From Psychrobacter namhaensis (lineage in GTDB: Bacteria > Pseudomonadota > Gammaproteobacteria > Pseudomonadales > Moraxellaceae): a DNA stretch of 64,000 nucleotides. The translations under genes and the position numbers were made by a program. The stretch is from contig NZ_JABASS010000011.1 in assembly GCF_016107545.1 (NCBI RefSeq), positions 1 through 64,000 of the forward strand, in the 5' to 3' direction. Shown piece by piece: positions 18,118-26,973 of the stretch. Each line of letters opens with the position of its first letter. The stretch's first letter is position 1. The notes beneath the pieces are model-generated. The model did not search any database and had not been told where the DNA came from. It saw nothing but the letters and a program-made list of their open reading frames with translations.

Positions 18118-18768
18118 ATGAAGAAGCTGATTGTTTTATTGATGGTCATAGCAGTGGCAGTCTATGTAGGTTCGCCTTATTACAGCGCTTATCAGCTCAA
18201 AAACGCTTATGATGCCAAAGATGGTGCCACCATCGCGGCGGCTATTGACTATGATCAAGTGCGACCCAGTATTCAGAACCAATTAACCAGTCAGTTTTCG
18301 GCGACTATGAGCAACTATCCGTTGGTCGCTGAGCTGGGCGGCGAGCCATTAATCCAAGCCGCCAACAGTTTTATCGCGCAGGCAGTCGATGGCGCGATTA
18401 CGCCGCAAAATATCGAAAAAATCATCAACACGCAAGGCCAAGCCAATACCGCCACCAAAGAGCTGGCGGCAGCGTGGGCAATCGCCAGCAATCAAGTCGA
18501 CTTAAAAAACCTGATTCAAAATTTAATCATCCAGCGCGGTGATGTAAACGCGGTGGTTCAAAGCCAAATGCAGCAAATGATGCAAAAACAAGCAGCCGTA
18601 CTCGAACAACAAGCAGCCCAAGGCTCTGATAGTGACAAACTAGAACTGAGCTACTGCGGTATAAATTGCTTCCAAATCAGCGGTCAAGTTAAAGGCTATC
18701 CCCTCACCATACAGATGCAGCGTGAGGGCCTGATTGACTGGAAAATCGTTGATATTGTTTTGCCTTAA
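18118..18768 (+). CDS. DUF2939 protein, membrane-anchored
   Basis: 216 residues. The start at 18118 is chosen because ATAAGGAAT precedes it at good distance and it gives a proper N-terminal anchor (MKKLIVLLMVIAVAVYVG); the open frame extends 23 codons upstream without a ribosome-binding site. The SPYYSAYQLKNAYDAKDGATIA segment right after the anchor is the DUF2939 signature, in which Tyr-rich and charged residues precede a helical domain. The middle is helical and Gln-rich, and two cysteines lie near residue 180 (SYCGINCF). Probably periplasmic, tethered to the inner membrane; the function of the family is unknown. Confidence 0.8.
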   Translation: MKKLIVLLMVIAVAVYVGSPYYSAYQLKNAYDAKDGATIAAAIDYDQVRPSIQNQLTSQFSATMSNYPLVAELGGEPLIQAANSFIAQAVDGAITPQNIEKIINTQGQANTATKELAAAWAIASNQVDLKNLIQNLIIQRGDVNAVVQSQMQQMMQKQAAVLEQQAAQGSDSDKLELSYCGINCFQISGQVKGYPLTIQMQREGLIDWKIVDIVLP

Positions 18769-18802
18769 ACGTCCGTTATCCCAACCCATTATCCCAAATA
18801 GA

Positions 18803-18840
18803 AACCGCCCCATGATACTCACTCATGGGGCGGTTTTTTT
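18803..18840 (+). terminator. Terminator after the DUF2939 gene
   Basis: Stem AACCGCCCCATGA / TCATGGGGCGGTT followed by seven T. Confidence 0.93.
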
Positions 18841-18895
18841 ATAGATCATTTTTATTAAAAATTTGATAAGAACGATTTAGAATGAGTGGTACTGG

Positions 18896-19975
18896 CTACT
18901 CTACTCCCAAGAACTCGAGAAACTCAGGACTCTCAAAGCTTGCTTGGTATAGCACGCCATCTTCACGATAAATGGCCGGTGTGGCCATCACGGCAAGCCC
19001 TGCGGCTTTTTCGCGATTGGGCGTGATAGGATCGATGTTACAACTGGCAGGTGCGAGCGTCATCTCACCTTGCAACATGGCTTTATCAAAGGCTTTACGT
19101 CGGCTATCTTCATCACCTTGACACCAAATACCACGCATTTGCGCGGGCGACTGCTCATATATCGGATAGCCGATAATATTTACCGTGACGCCTTTTGCAT
19201 TGAGCATGGGCAAACGCTGATGTAGACGGCGGCAGTAGGGACAATTCACATCGTCAGCCACGTATATAACGGCTCTCTCAGGACTGGTGGCGGGATAAGT
19301 AATCAGCTGCTCGGCATCCAATGTCGCAAATACCGATTGGTTTTTACGCTGCTCAAACTCTGTATCAAGACCAACAAACTGACCGTTTTCGATCACTGAT
19401 ATCTCACCATCGGTGATGTACTGCGCATCGTCCGATAGTAAGAAAGGCACACCCTCCATCGTTGCGCCCCAAATAACGCCCGGCACTGCGGTATAAAAGA
19501 ACGGGGTTTTGGTGCTCATGTTTTTGAGCGCGCTCATATTGGCAAGCAGCGCTGACTTGAGCGCAGAACTGACTGGCTGACCTATTTGTGCGCGGTGACT
19601 ACGTTGCGCCATGTTGGACACTACTCGCTTGCTTGGGTTCTTTTGTAGCTCGCCTTGAATGACGTACTTACCATCTGCGGTCATATGCAGTGGCAACTGA
19701 CCCACCAAATTGACTTGATACATATGGGGGAAGTTGGATGGCACAACAGAGGTAATTTGCGTTTTGATGCCTGCTTGCTTTAGGATTTGGCGCAGCCGCT
19801 TGTCGACAGACGGACTCACCGTGCCAGCCGCCTGAGTCCTTGCTATATTTTGACTGGCCACATTTTGATTGGTGTGATTGCTGCTAACATTAGCAGGGTT
19901 AGGCTGAGCACAAGCGGTGGTTGCCACGATAAAAGTAGCAATAAGAGTAGTGGATGTTAATAAAGAGCGTTTCAC
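18896..19975 (-). CDS. DsbC-like thiol:disulfide isomerase with a doubled N-terminal domain
   Basis: 359 residues, much longer than E. coli DsbC (about 236). Signal peptide at 1-22 (ATFIVATTACAQ; a lipobox-like TTAC is possible). Two DsbC-type N-terminal units follow: the first at about 54-112 (QAGIKTQITSVVPS, ending TADGKYVIQGEL), the second at about 133-195 (ALKNMSTKTPFFYTAVPG, ending SDDAQYITDGEI). The thioredoxin-like domain carries CPYC in DDVNCPYCRRLHQ (about 245), with WCQGDEDSRRKAF and cis-Pro loop VMATPAIY. DsbC proteins shuffle wrong disulfides in the periplasm and are kept reduced by DsbD; no dsbD is nearby. The second cysteine pair (WCQGD ... ASCN) is conserved as in DsbC. Confidence 0.82.
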   Translation of the reverse strand: MKRSLLTSTTLIATFIVATTACAQPNPANVSSNHTNQNVASQNIARTQAAGTVSPSVDKRLRQILKQAGIKTQITSVVPSNFPHMYQVNLVGQLPLHMTADGKYVIQGELQKNPSKRVVSNMAQRSHRAQIGQPVSSALKSALLANMSALKNMSTKTPFFYTAVPGVIWGATMEGVPFLLSDDAQYITDGEISVIENGQFVGLDTEFEQRKNQSVFATLDAEQLITYPATSPERAVIYVADDVNCPYCRRLHQRLPMLNAKGVTVNIIGYPIYEQSPAQMRGIWCQGDEDSRRKAFDKAMLQGEMTLAPASCNIDPITPNREKAAGLAVMATPAIYREDGVLYQASFESPEFLEFLGVE

Positions 19976-20290
19976 AGAGACAGTCCTATCTGGGTTTTCA
20001 TAATGAGTATGTTTTGGTGATCAACATAGTACTCATACCTAGCCTATAAAAAGCGAATGAGCCATATATTATGCAAAAACATATATTAAAAAGAAAGATA
20101 GACTGTAGCATGGAGTGGATTTTTGCAAAGGCTTAAAAACGCATTATTGCAAAATTGCTACCCAGCTTTAAGAGACAGGCAACACAGAGCGCTGTTAGAC
20201 CTAGCTGACAGTGTACAGACAGCAAAAAGCAGCGGACGTTTGGTGCGCTGCTGATGGTTTTCGGGACGACTTTTTAGGGCAGTGTCTTAC
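19976..20290. other. 315-base gap between rsuA and the DsbC-like gene
   Basis: Holds the rsuA terminator at its right and the promoter of the DsbC-like gene at its left. No gene seen. Confidence 0.45.
20225..20253 (-). terminator. Terminator after rsuA
   Basis: Stem AGCAGCG / CGCTGCT with an 11-base loop; the minus strand continues with TTTTTG. Confidence 0.75.
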
Positions 20291-20995
20291 TTAAAACTTG
20301 GCGACTTCATCGGCTGTTAAGAAACGACTGTCGCCTTTGTCCAGACCGTCTAAGTTGATATGGCCAATGCTGGCGCGATGCAGCTCGATCACTTTATTAC
20401 CAAAATACCCCATCATACGTTTGACTTGATGGTACTTGCCTTGCTCTAAGGTCAGACGCGCGTGCGTTTCATCAATGAACTCAAGAATCGCTGGCTTGGT
20501 GGGTTCGTGATCGCCTTCTAATAAGATCCCTTCGGCAACTTTTTTTACCGCTTTTTCTTGGGCGTCGCTATCCATCGCATCTGCTAAGGTCAGCTCATAG
20601 ACTTTTGCATGCTCGTGCTTAGGGCTGGTGACACGGTGCAGCCAGCCGCCATCATCACTGATGAGCAGCGCGCCTGTGGTATCGACATCGAGTCGCCCAG
20701 CAATACGTAAGCTGCCAAGCTCTGGTACGGCGATCAGCTCGGTGACGATTGGGTACTCTTTGGCTTTTAAGGTACACTCAAACCCTTCAGGCTTATGCAG
20801 TAAAATATAGCGGTTACCAGTCGCGACCGATAATGGCTCGCCTGCCCACATCACATCGTCATTGACGATATCGACATGCAACCCTGGATCTTTGATGACT
20901 TGATCGTTTACCGTGATTTCGCCAGCGTGCATAATCTTTTTCGATTCTTTGCGCGACAGCTCAGTGGCTTTACTAATAAATTTATCTAGACGCAT
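20291..20995 (-). CDS. rsuA: 16S rRNA pseudouridine(516) synthase, RsuA family
   Basis: 234 residues from the start chosen at 20995 (MRLDKFISKATELSR). The frame is open 22 codons further, but the S4-type RNA-binding domain (MRLDKFIS, KKIMHAGEITVN) starts here as in the family. The catalytic Asp is in GRLDVDTTGALLISDDG, and the C-terminal EGKYHQVKRMMGYFGNKV matches (EQGKYHQVKRM). It converts one uridine of 16S rRNA to pseudouridine during small-subunit maturation. Family members RsuA, RluE and RluF are close, so the exact target (U516) is inferred from length and overall layout. Confidence 0.85.
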   Translation of the reverse strand: MRLDKFISKATELSRKESKKIMHAGEITVNDQVIKDPGLHVDIVNDDVMWAGEPLSVATGNRYILLHKPEGFECTLKAKEYPIVTELIAVPELGSLRIAGRLDVDTTGALLISDDGGWLHRVTSPKHEHAKVYELTLADAMDSDAQEKAVKKVAEGILLEGDHEPTKPAILEFIDETHARLTLEQGKYHQVKRMMGYFGNKVIELHRASIGHINLDGLDKGDSRFLTADEVAKF

Positions 20996-21192
20996 ACTAT
21001 TGACTACCATCCGTTTTATGATACCTACTCTGCCTCTAAAGCCAACGTCGCAAGTATGCACACTTATCTTGTTCGCTATCTTAACTGGTCAGAAGTGGTA
21101 CTATAATAAAAAATAAAATGAACACTGCGCCAAATACGGACAGCAGTGAAAGTTAGACCAGTTTACCATATCCAACCTAGACCTGATGAAAT

Positions 21193-21789
21193 ATGAGCTA
21201 TCAAACGCTAAAACGTGCTGTCAACGCGCGCTTAGAAATCAAAAAATCTGAGTTCATTGCTTACGCTTATCCCGTAACGTCACGTGACGACGCGATGTTT
21301 CACGTGGAACAATTACGCGAGCAATATGCGGACGCCCGTCATCACTGCTGGGCGTATATTATTGGCGATCCCAACAATACCACCAGCGCAGGTTTTGATG
21401 ATGATGGCGAGCCAAACGGTACGGCAGGCAAACCCATTTTAAATGTTTTGCAGCATAAATCTATCGGCAACGTCATTATCATCGTGGTGCGTTACTTTGG
21501 CGGCATCAAACTGGGCGCAGGCGGCCTCACCCGCGCTTATGCAGGCTCAGCGCAAGCGGCCGTCGACCAAATGACATTGAGCCCGTATGTACCACTGCTG
21601 CAAGTGCAGATTTTGGCAGAGTTTGCGACCGAAGCGCAGTGCCGCTATGTGATCGACAGTCTAAACGGTCATATTGATGAGGTACATTATAGTAAACAAG
21701 TTACCCTGACTGCGACATTGGCTGCAGCAGATATAGACAGTCTAAAAGAACGCCTTGCGATGGATGGACGGGTCTTGGAGAAAACGTAA
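21193..21789 (+). CDS. yigZ: YigZ/IMPACT family protein
   Basis: 198 residues. The core signature is complete: HHCWAYIIGD, GFDDDGEPNGTAGKPIL and IVVRYFGGIKLGAGGLTRAY, all typical of the bacterial YigZ (UPF0029, IMPACT) family. The eukaryotic homologue IMPACT inhibits the GCN2 kinase; the bacterial role is unsettled, perhaps a link to translation or nucleic-acid binding. It is divergent from rsuA with a 197-base gap. A one-mismatch parS site lies within its 5' part (21296-21311). Confidence 0.9.
   Translation: MSYQTLKRAVNARLEIKKSEFIAYAYPVTSRDDAMFHVEQLREQYADARHHCWAYIIGDPNNTTSAGFDDDGEPNGTAGKPILNVLQHKSIGNVIIIVVRYFGGIKLGAGGLTRAYAGSAQAAVDQMTLSPYVPLLQVQILAEFATEAQCRYVIDSLNGHIDEVHYSKQVTLTATLAAADIDSLKERLAMDGRVLEKT
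21296..21311. other. parS site (one mismatch)
   Basis: TGTTTCACGTGGAACA, inside yigZ; differs from the perfect site at one position and combines the two half-sites known for parS. Confidence 0.75.
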
Positions 21790-21907
21790 ACGTTTTTGCG
21801 TCAGTGGTTTTGAGTAACCATGCGTTCACTGAAACTTGTTGGTTTTAACCATTGCTGACGTTATGATAACGCATTGCTTTTTAACGATAATTAAATAAGA
21901 TCCCGCT

Positions 21908-22930
21908 ATGTCCACTTCAAAACCAACCAACGCTTTCTCTCCAGCCCCTTTTAAACCGCCATTTTGGTTGAAGAATGCTCATCTACAAACGATCTTGCCT
22001 AGATTTATTGCGGCGAAAGCCCCTGAATATCGCCGCGAGCTGCTCAAAGACTCACTCGATGAGAGCGAGATTGCCTATGATTTTTATGATACTAATGAGA
22101 CGCTGGCAGATCAGGGAAAATACCAAAAACCCCTAGTCGTCTTATTTCACGGTATGGAAGGCAGTAGCAACAGCCACTATGCGCGTACCCTCGCCCATGC
22201 CGTACAGCGTAACGACTGGCATTTTGTGGTGGTGCATTTTCGTAGCTGCGGCGGCGTCCCAGTCAAAGGCCAAGTGTTTTATCAAGCAGGTGACACCAGT
22301 GAACTTGAGCACGCACTACAGTATTTAAATCAGCAGTACCAAACGGTCTATAGTATTGGCGTGTCTTTGGGCGGTAATGCTCTGGCAAAATACATGAGTG
22401 AATACGGTGAGGCAGCGCTTTGTAAGGCCGCTGTGGTGGCATCTGCGCCTGTCGATCTGATCTCCTCCTCGCAGGCGATGGAGCGGTTTTTGGGTCGACG
22501 TATTTATACACCTTACTTGTTAAACCCCATTGTCAGCAAAGCCATCAAAAACAATTTGACCGAAGATGAGATTAAAGCCATTAAAGCCACCAACCGCATC
22601 AGCGAGTTTGATGATATCTTCACTGCGCCGCGGCATGGCTTTCGCTCCAAAAACGACTATTATTATCAAGCATCCGCGTTGCCGCATCTGATTCATATAG
22701 CCAAACCAACCTTAATCATCAGCGCCAAAGATGATCCATTCTTGGGTGCGACTGCCACACGTGGCGATGTGTCTAACAATGTGACCTTGATTGACACCGA
22801 TCACGGCGGGCATATTGGGTTTATCAACTACCGCAATCGTAAATTTGATTTGGGTTGGCTGCCGAGTACAGCGATGCGTTTTTTTGTAGAAGCAACCAAG
22901 ACCGATGATGACTCAGCGGCCTCTGCGTAA
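21908..22930 (+). CDS. Alpha/beta hydrolase, YheT family
   Basis: 340 residues, YheT-like alpha/beta hydrolase. N-terminal segment PPFWLKNAHLQTILPRF is the typical family opening. The oxyanion region is LFHGMEGSSNSHYARTL (about 80), the nucleophile elbow is GVSLGGNAL (Ser about 157), and the His is in DTDHGGHIGF (about 297). The acid is probably the Asp in SAKDDPFLG. The natural substrate is unknown; relatives act as esterases. It is followed closely by a thioesterase gene (60 bases), suggesting a two-gene lipid-related unit. Confidence 0.88.
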   Translation: MSTSKPTNAFSPAPFKPPFWLKNAHLQTILPRFIAAKAPEYRRELLKDSLDESEIAYDFYDTNETLADQGKYQKPLVVLFHGMEGSSNSHYARTLAHAVQRNDWHFVVVHFRSCGGVPVKGQVFYQAGDTSELEHALQYLNQQYQTVYSIGVSLGGNALAKYMSEYGEAALCKAAVVASAPVDLISSSQAMERFLGRRIYTPYLLNPIVSKAIKNNLTEDEIKAIKATNRISEFDDIFTAPRHGFRSKNDYYYQASALPHLIHIAKPTLIISAKDDPFLGATATRGDVSNNVTLIDTDHGGHIGFINYRNRKFDLGWLPSTAMRFFVEATKTDDDSAASA

Positions 22931-22990
22931 ATCATCATAAGTCATCTGTGTTTCTAAGCTCTGCCCTATTTTCTCATTTAGAGTCCGATT

Positions 22991-23533
22991 ATGTATCCAT
23001 TTATCCGCTATGCCAGTATCATCGCTCATGCCGCCCTACAAGTAAAAAAAGGTCAGACCTTAACGCTGAAAGAGACCAGTGAGATTCAGTTTCGCTGCCG
23101 CTTGACGGATATCGATAACTTCTTAGAGATGAATAATGGTCGCGTGTTCACGCTGTATGATTTGGGACGTATCGACTTTGCGGTACGTACAGGACTTGGC
23201 AAGCAGCTATTGAAACAGCGTTGGGGGTTGGTCGTCGCTGGCAGTACCATCCAGTATCGCAAGCGTATTCGCGCCTTTGAAAAAGTCACGCTTAAAACCA
23301 AAATCGTTGGCATTGATGCGCGCTGGATGTATATCGAGCAGTCGATGTGGGTCAAGGGTAAGCCCTGCTCGTCTGCCATACTGCGTACGGGCGTGACCAA
23401 AGGCGGTAGAGTCATTGATACATCAAAAGTGCTCGCGGCGTTGGGTCAATCTGATTGGGAGTTACCGCCAACAGGTTACGTGGCCGAATGGATTGAGAGT
23501 GATGCTGAGCGTCCTTGGCCGCCGCAGGACTAG
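22991..23533 (+). CDS. Hotdog-fold acyl-CoA thioesterase (THEM6-like)
   Basis: 180 residues, single hotdog domain. The segment FRCRLTDIDNFLEMNNGRVFT, followed by LYDLGRIDFAVRTGLG, is typical of the THEM6-like thioesterase group: the central helix begins after a D/N-rich turn. A second strand block (YRKRIRAFEKVTLKTKIVG) and WMYIEQSMW follow. Catalysis or substrate cannot be read from sequence. It starts 60 bases after the YheT-like gene and probably shares its transcript. Its frame ends in a Trp/Pro-rich tail. Confidence 0.75.
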   Translation: MYPFIRYASIIAHAALQVKKGQTLTLKETSEIQFRCRLTDIDNFLEMNNGRVFTLYDLGRIDFAVRTGLGKQLLKQRWGLVVAGSTIQYRKRIRAFEKVTLKTKIVGIDARWMYIEQSMWVKGKPCSSAILRTGVTKGGRVIDTSKVLAALGQSDWELPPTGYVAEWIESDAERPWPPQD

Positions 23534-23803
23534 ATGTGTGCTACGTCTCTCATCAAAGGGTTTGCCGATCTCTTATTCGTATTTATGCCAAACGCTTCTT
23601 GGGACTCGACTCGTTACAACTAAGTAACCTTATAGCTACTATTTCCTTACAATACATTATATTAATAAATATATTAATTGTTAGAGTATCAATAAGTATA
23701 GTCAGTTCAAGATAATTGGCTGGGCAAGTCTAATTCCCTATCTGATTTATGTAGAACTGACAGTATTATACGCACCTAAATAGGGTCTTATAAGGAGAGC
23801 GAT

Positions 23804-24181
23804 ATGGCTAACACGACGGATTATGTTGGTACATTATTTGATAATAGTGAATCAAACCCAAGCAAAATCACGCTAGCCTTTACCATGGCAGGTGTGGCCC
23901 TTAAAAAAGGGCACTCTGCCACTGTAATTTTGATGATGGACGCAGTACATCTGGCAAAACCACATGCGCTAGATAATATTGATATTGGAGATCCATTTGA
24001 GCCTGCTGGCGAATTGCTGGAAACCTTTATTGAAAAAGGCGGGCAAGTATTGGTCTGCGGCGCTTGCATGAAGCACAATGATGTGGAAGAGCCTGCCATC
24101 GACAAACGCTTTAACGTCATCAGTGGTGATGATGTAGTTGAACTATTGATGAATGCGACAGGATCATTGCAGTTGAATTAG
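23804..24181 (+). CDS. DsrE-family sulfur-transfer-like protein
   Basis: 125 residues, a single DsrE/F-like domain. The fold is seen as alternating strand and helix segments: TLAFTMAGVALKKGH-like ITLAFTMAGVALKKGHSATV, MMDAVHLAKP, LLETFIEKGGQVLVCGACMK, and a C-terminal DDVVELLMNATGSL. The Cys pair in VCGACMK occupies the place of the active cysteine of DsrE/YchN proteins. It may carry sulfur or act in a redox or tRNA-modification role, but the exact function is unknown. A good GGAG-type site (AAGGAGAG) precedes the ATG. It is the last ordinary gene before the A+T-rich pair. Confidence 0.85.
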   Translation: MANTTDYVGTLFDNSESNPSKITLAFTMAGVALKKGHSATVILMMDAVHLAKPHALDNIDIGDPFEPAGELLETFIEKGGQVLVCGACMKHNDVEEPAIDKRFNVISGDDVVELLMNATGSLQLN

Positions 24182-24288
24182 TCATAAAAGTTGAAAAGTA
24201 AAGTTATAAGAATGGGTCAGTTTTCTTAGTCATCTTTTTAATGGCTTAGATAATTGGCTCTTTTTTTAGGATAAATCAGCCTTTGAAT

Positions 24289-25389
24289 CTATTCTAGTGT
24301 AGTTAGAAAATCCTCGACAATCGAAACTACTAGCATTTCAAAATCGTTAACAATATCTGTTAGTTTTTCATACTCAGTATCTTTTATTATTTTGAAGTCG
24401 TGAACCACCAAATTCCTAACATCATAGATTAAATCCCCTATAGTGTTCCTAGGCTCTCTCTTACAACTATTCAGTAGCTCAACACAATTATCTTTTAGAT
24501 TGGAATACTCAGACTGCTTCACAATATTTTCAGTTAAGATGTTAACCCTTGTTCTTTCTTTACGAGATGAGCTTATTCTTTCAATAAATTCATTTTTACT
24601 CATTTGATTATCGCTAAATTTTTTTATTATTTTATCTGATTTATTATCAAATATTATATCTATGCAGTATTCGACCACTTGATAAAGCAAATGAAATCTC
24701 AGTAGACTATGTTCTAAGTTTTTTAGATACTTAGTAAATAAATTATAAAGAAACTCATTCTCTCTAATGTTTATATCTGTTTCTTTCAATACAATTTTAT
24801 CTTTATTTCTAATTTCATCAAGGAAGTACTTTTTATGACTAATACTTCTAGTATTTTCTATATGATTGTATTCATATTTAATCAAGCTAGGAAAGTAGTC
24901 ATAAATATTTGATTCTGTAATCGAATTTAAGTTTTTTTTACATACTATAAAGACAATGACATCGTCTTCATATATATCAGATAAACTATATTTTTCTTTG
25001 TAATTAATAAATTCCTTATTGCAATTTAAAAGAATTAATAAAAAAGCTACAAATTTATACTTATTAAGATGTACATTATCGACGTAATCATGTTCCAAAC
25101 TCTCTAAGTTAGATATTGTAAATATCCAACCAAGACAGTTTTTTACCGGCTTTCCATTTACAATTTTTTCTCCAAAAACCTGAAACACATCGTTCTCAGC
25201 TTTTAAATATTTATTTTCTAAAAGAATCAACTGATAATCATTCTTATCATATTCTGTATAAACTGTAGGCTTATACTCAAAATCTAGTGATGATTTTCTC
25301 TCGTTGTCATATATACGAAAAATATTTCTTGAATTTATTTCTTCAAACTCAACATCATTAAACTCTAATCCATTAAATTTTATAGTCAT
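24289..25389 (-). CDS. HEPN-like protein, second gene of the A+T-rich operon
   Basis: 366 residues from the start at 25389, which lies one base beyond the stop of the upstream gene and so suggests translational coupling; an upstream in-frame start would overlap that gene. I recognise no full family. The N-terminal two-thirds is rich in Asp, Asn, Tyr and Lys with no known motif. The C-terminal third is helical and ends with DVRNLVVHDF: Arg325-Asn-x3-His330 fits the R-x4-H catalytic motif of HEPN ribonucleases, at 24400-24417, in a position typical of HEPN proteins. The coding sequence is very A+T-rich (9 G+C in the 60 bases 24601-24660, against 35 in 22201-22260). I infer a toxin or effector of a defence-type pair. 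Confidence 0.65.
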   Translation of the reverse strand: MTIKFNGLEFNDVEFEEINSRNIFRIYDNERKSSLDFEYKPTVYTEYDKNDYQLILLENKYLKAENDVFQVFGEKIVNGKPVKNCLGWIFTISNLESLEHDYVDNVHLNKYKFVAFLLILLNCNKEFINYKEKYSLSDIYEDDVIVFIVCKKNLNSITESNIYDYFPSLIKYEYNHIENTRSISHKKYFLDEIRNKDKIVLKETDINIRENEFLYNLFTKYLKNLEHSLLRFHLLYQVVEYCIDIIFDNKSDKIIKKFSDNQMSKNEFIERISSSRKERTRVNILTENIVKQSEYSNLKDNCVELLNSCKREPRNTIGDLIYDVRNLVVHDFKIIKDTEYEKLTDIVNDFEMLVVSIVEDFLTTLE

Positions 25390-25390
25390 T

Positions 25391-26596
25391 TTATTGTGTC
25401 TTTCTAATATACATGGAGTAAGCCTCATCGACGGAACGATCAAAATTTAAATACGCGTCTCCTTTTTTGTCAAATAACTCACGAAATAAGTAGTGAAAAA
25501 ACAAACGCTGATCATTACCTATTTTCGTAGCTGTTTTCCTTATTAAATCTAACTTAGTAATATAGTTATTGAAACCATTATTTACACCTATTGCGTTATC
25601 TTCTATTTCAGATAAGTTTATATCGTCGATTAAAACTAACACATCATCTATACTTTCAAGAGCATTGAAATCTATAAGCTTTCCTATAGCAGAGCCAAAA
25701 CCAGTCATAACTTGAGGCTTCCTGAATAAGCCTATGATATCTTTTCCAAATGGTGATGTAGATAGTTCCGTTTCTAAAGTATTATCGTCAAATATCCAAC
25801 CACTAGATTTACAAGATAAAATATTAATAAATTTATCAAATGCTTTTAAATAACTTAAGAATAAATCATCTTTTTGGCTTTTAGACTCTGAGGATAACTT
25901 ATCTAAACTTTTAATATTTTCAAGCACAGTGCTCCTATCTATAGGAAGGTAATCTCTATCTAGATAAGAATTAAAACCTTCAACAATGTCTTTGAATTTA
26001 TATTCACTTGGATTACTAGGTGATTTTTCATCTGACTCCATTATTAGCAATACTCCATCCAAATCTTTTTCTAGATAGTCGGAATAAAGAATTTCTATTT
26101 GATGTCTCATTGACATAGGAGTTTGACCAGTATTTAAAGTTAGCATTCTATACAAGATATCAGTCTTGCTCATTCCAAAATAAATCTCAATCCTCAGCTT
26201 TTGATTTTTTAGATTTTCAAGTCTAGAACTATCTTCAGAGTCGTTTAACTCTTTATATAAATCCCTGATCGTAAATGTTCTTTGGAGTCCATCCAGTATA
26301 ATCAGTTTATCTTGTTTTTCTTGGATGTAGTCATTATATCTTTCTTGTTTGAGGTTTGAATTATCTTTAAATTCTTTATCAGAAATAGCTAAAACAATTG
26401 GAGGGATGATACAACCTACTACTAAGTCTTCTTTTAGCAAACTATACACAGTAGAAGAAGACTTTACTCTTCTCCTTTGAAACTTATTTTTAGTAAGAAT
26501 TTCGGTTGATAATAAATAGTATTCTTCAATACTCATTTCAAAAAGAATATTAACCGCATTGATACGATTATCATGTATCTTACTTATTAATTCCAC
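25391..26596 (-). CDS. DUF262/DGQHR-like protein, first gene of the A+T-rich operon
   Basis: 401 residues, starting with GTG at 26596 after a fair ribosome-binding site (AAAGGG seven bases ahead). The N-terminal half matches the ParB/DUF262 superfamily in layout: FQRRRVKSSSTVYSLLKEDL, then the IIPPIVLAI strand, then LIILDGLQRTFTIRDL (D102-GLQR-106, at 26279-26293), equivalent to the DGQQR/DGQHR catalytic motif. A further motif LYRMLTLNTGQTPMS matches the N-x-GQ/GG-T-P segment that follows in DUF262 proteins. Such domains are found in GmrSD-type and other defence nucleases and in DndB-like proteins. The C-terminal half is unknown. It is A+T-rich like its partner. Confidence 0.72.
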   Translation of the reverse strand: MELISKIHDNRINAVNILFEMSIEEYYLLSTEILTKNKFQRRRVKSSSTVYSLLKEDLVVGCIIPPIVLAISDKEFKDNSNLKQERYNDYIQEKQDKLIILDGLQRTFTIRDLYKELNDSEDSSRLENLKNQKLRIEIYFGMSKTDILYRMLTLNTGQTPMSMRHQIEILYSDYLEKDLDGVLLIMESDEKSPSNPSEYKFKDIVEGFNSYLDRDYLPIDRSTVLENIKSLDKLSSESKSQKDDLFLSYLKAFDKFINILSCKSSGWIFDDNTLETELSTSPFGKDIIGLFRKPQVMTGFGSAIGKLIDFNALESIDDVLVLIDDINLSEIEDNAIGVNNGFNNYITKLDLIRKTATKIGNDQRLFFHYLFRELFDKKGDAYLNFDRSVDEAYSMYIRKTQ

Positions 26597-26973
26597 GTAT
26601 TATCCCTTTTGTAGTTTGGTAATCAATTATTCAATGTTCTAAGAGTTATGAAAAATTTGAGCATTTCTCATTGTAGACATGCAAAGCATGCTTGAATGAT
26701 ATCAAAATTTATACATGAATGTGGATTATAATTTATCTTCCATAACTAATACCTACTCGTAAAGAAACTTAATAATCTTATTGAATTTATTAGTCAAAAT
26801 ACCATATCAACAGCTCAACTTAACTCTTAAGATATAGGTGTTTTAGCTAGGATCTCTCATGTAGTCCAAAACTTTCTGCCATATTCAGCAACTAAATAAA
26901 CACTATCCAACACGCGCTCTGCCTTCCTCTGCTACAGTAAGTCATGCAAATATCCTAATAAAAAGGATCTATC
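26597..26973. other. 377-base A+T-rich divergent gap
   Basis: Separates the A+T-rich operon (-) from the nitronate monooxygenase gene (+). It contains an inverted repeat CATGC-AAA-GCATG at 26678-26690, in a position where an operator of the operon could lie. AAAAAGGATC just before 26974 is the ribosome-binding site of the next gene. No gene seen. Confidence 0.45.
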
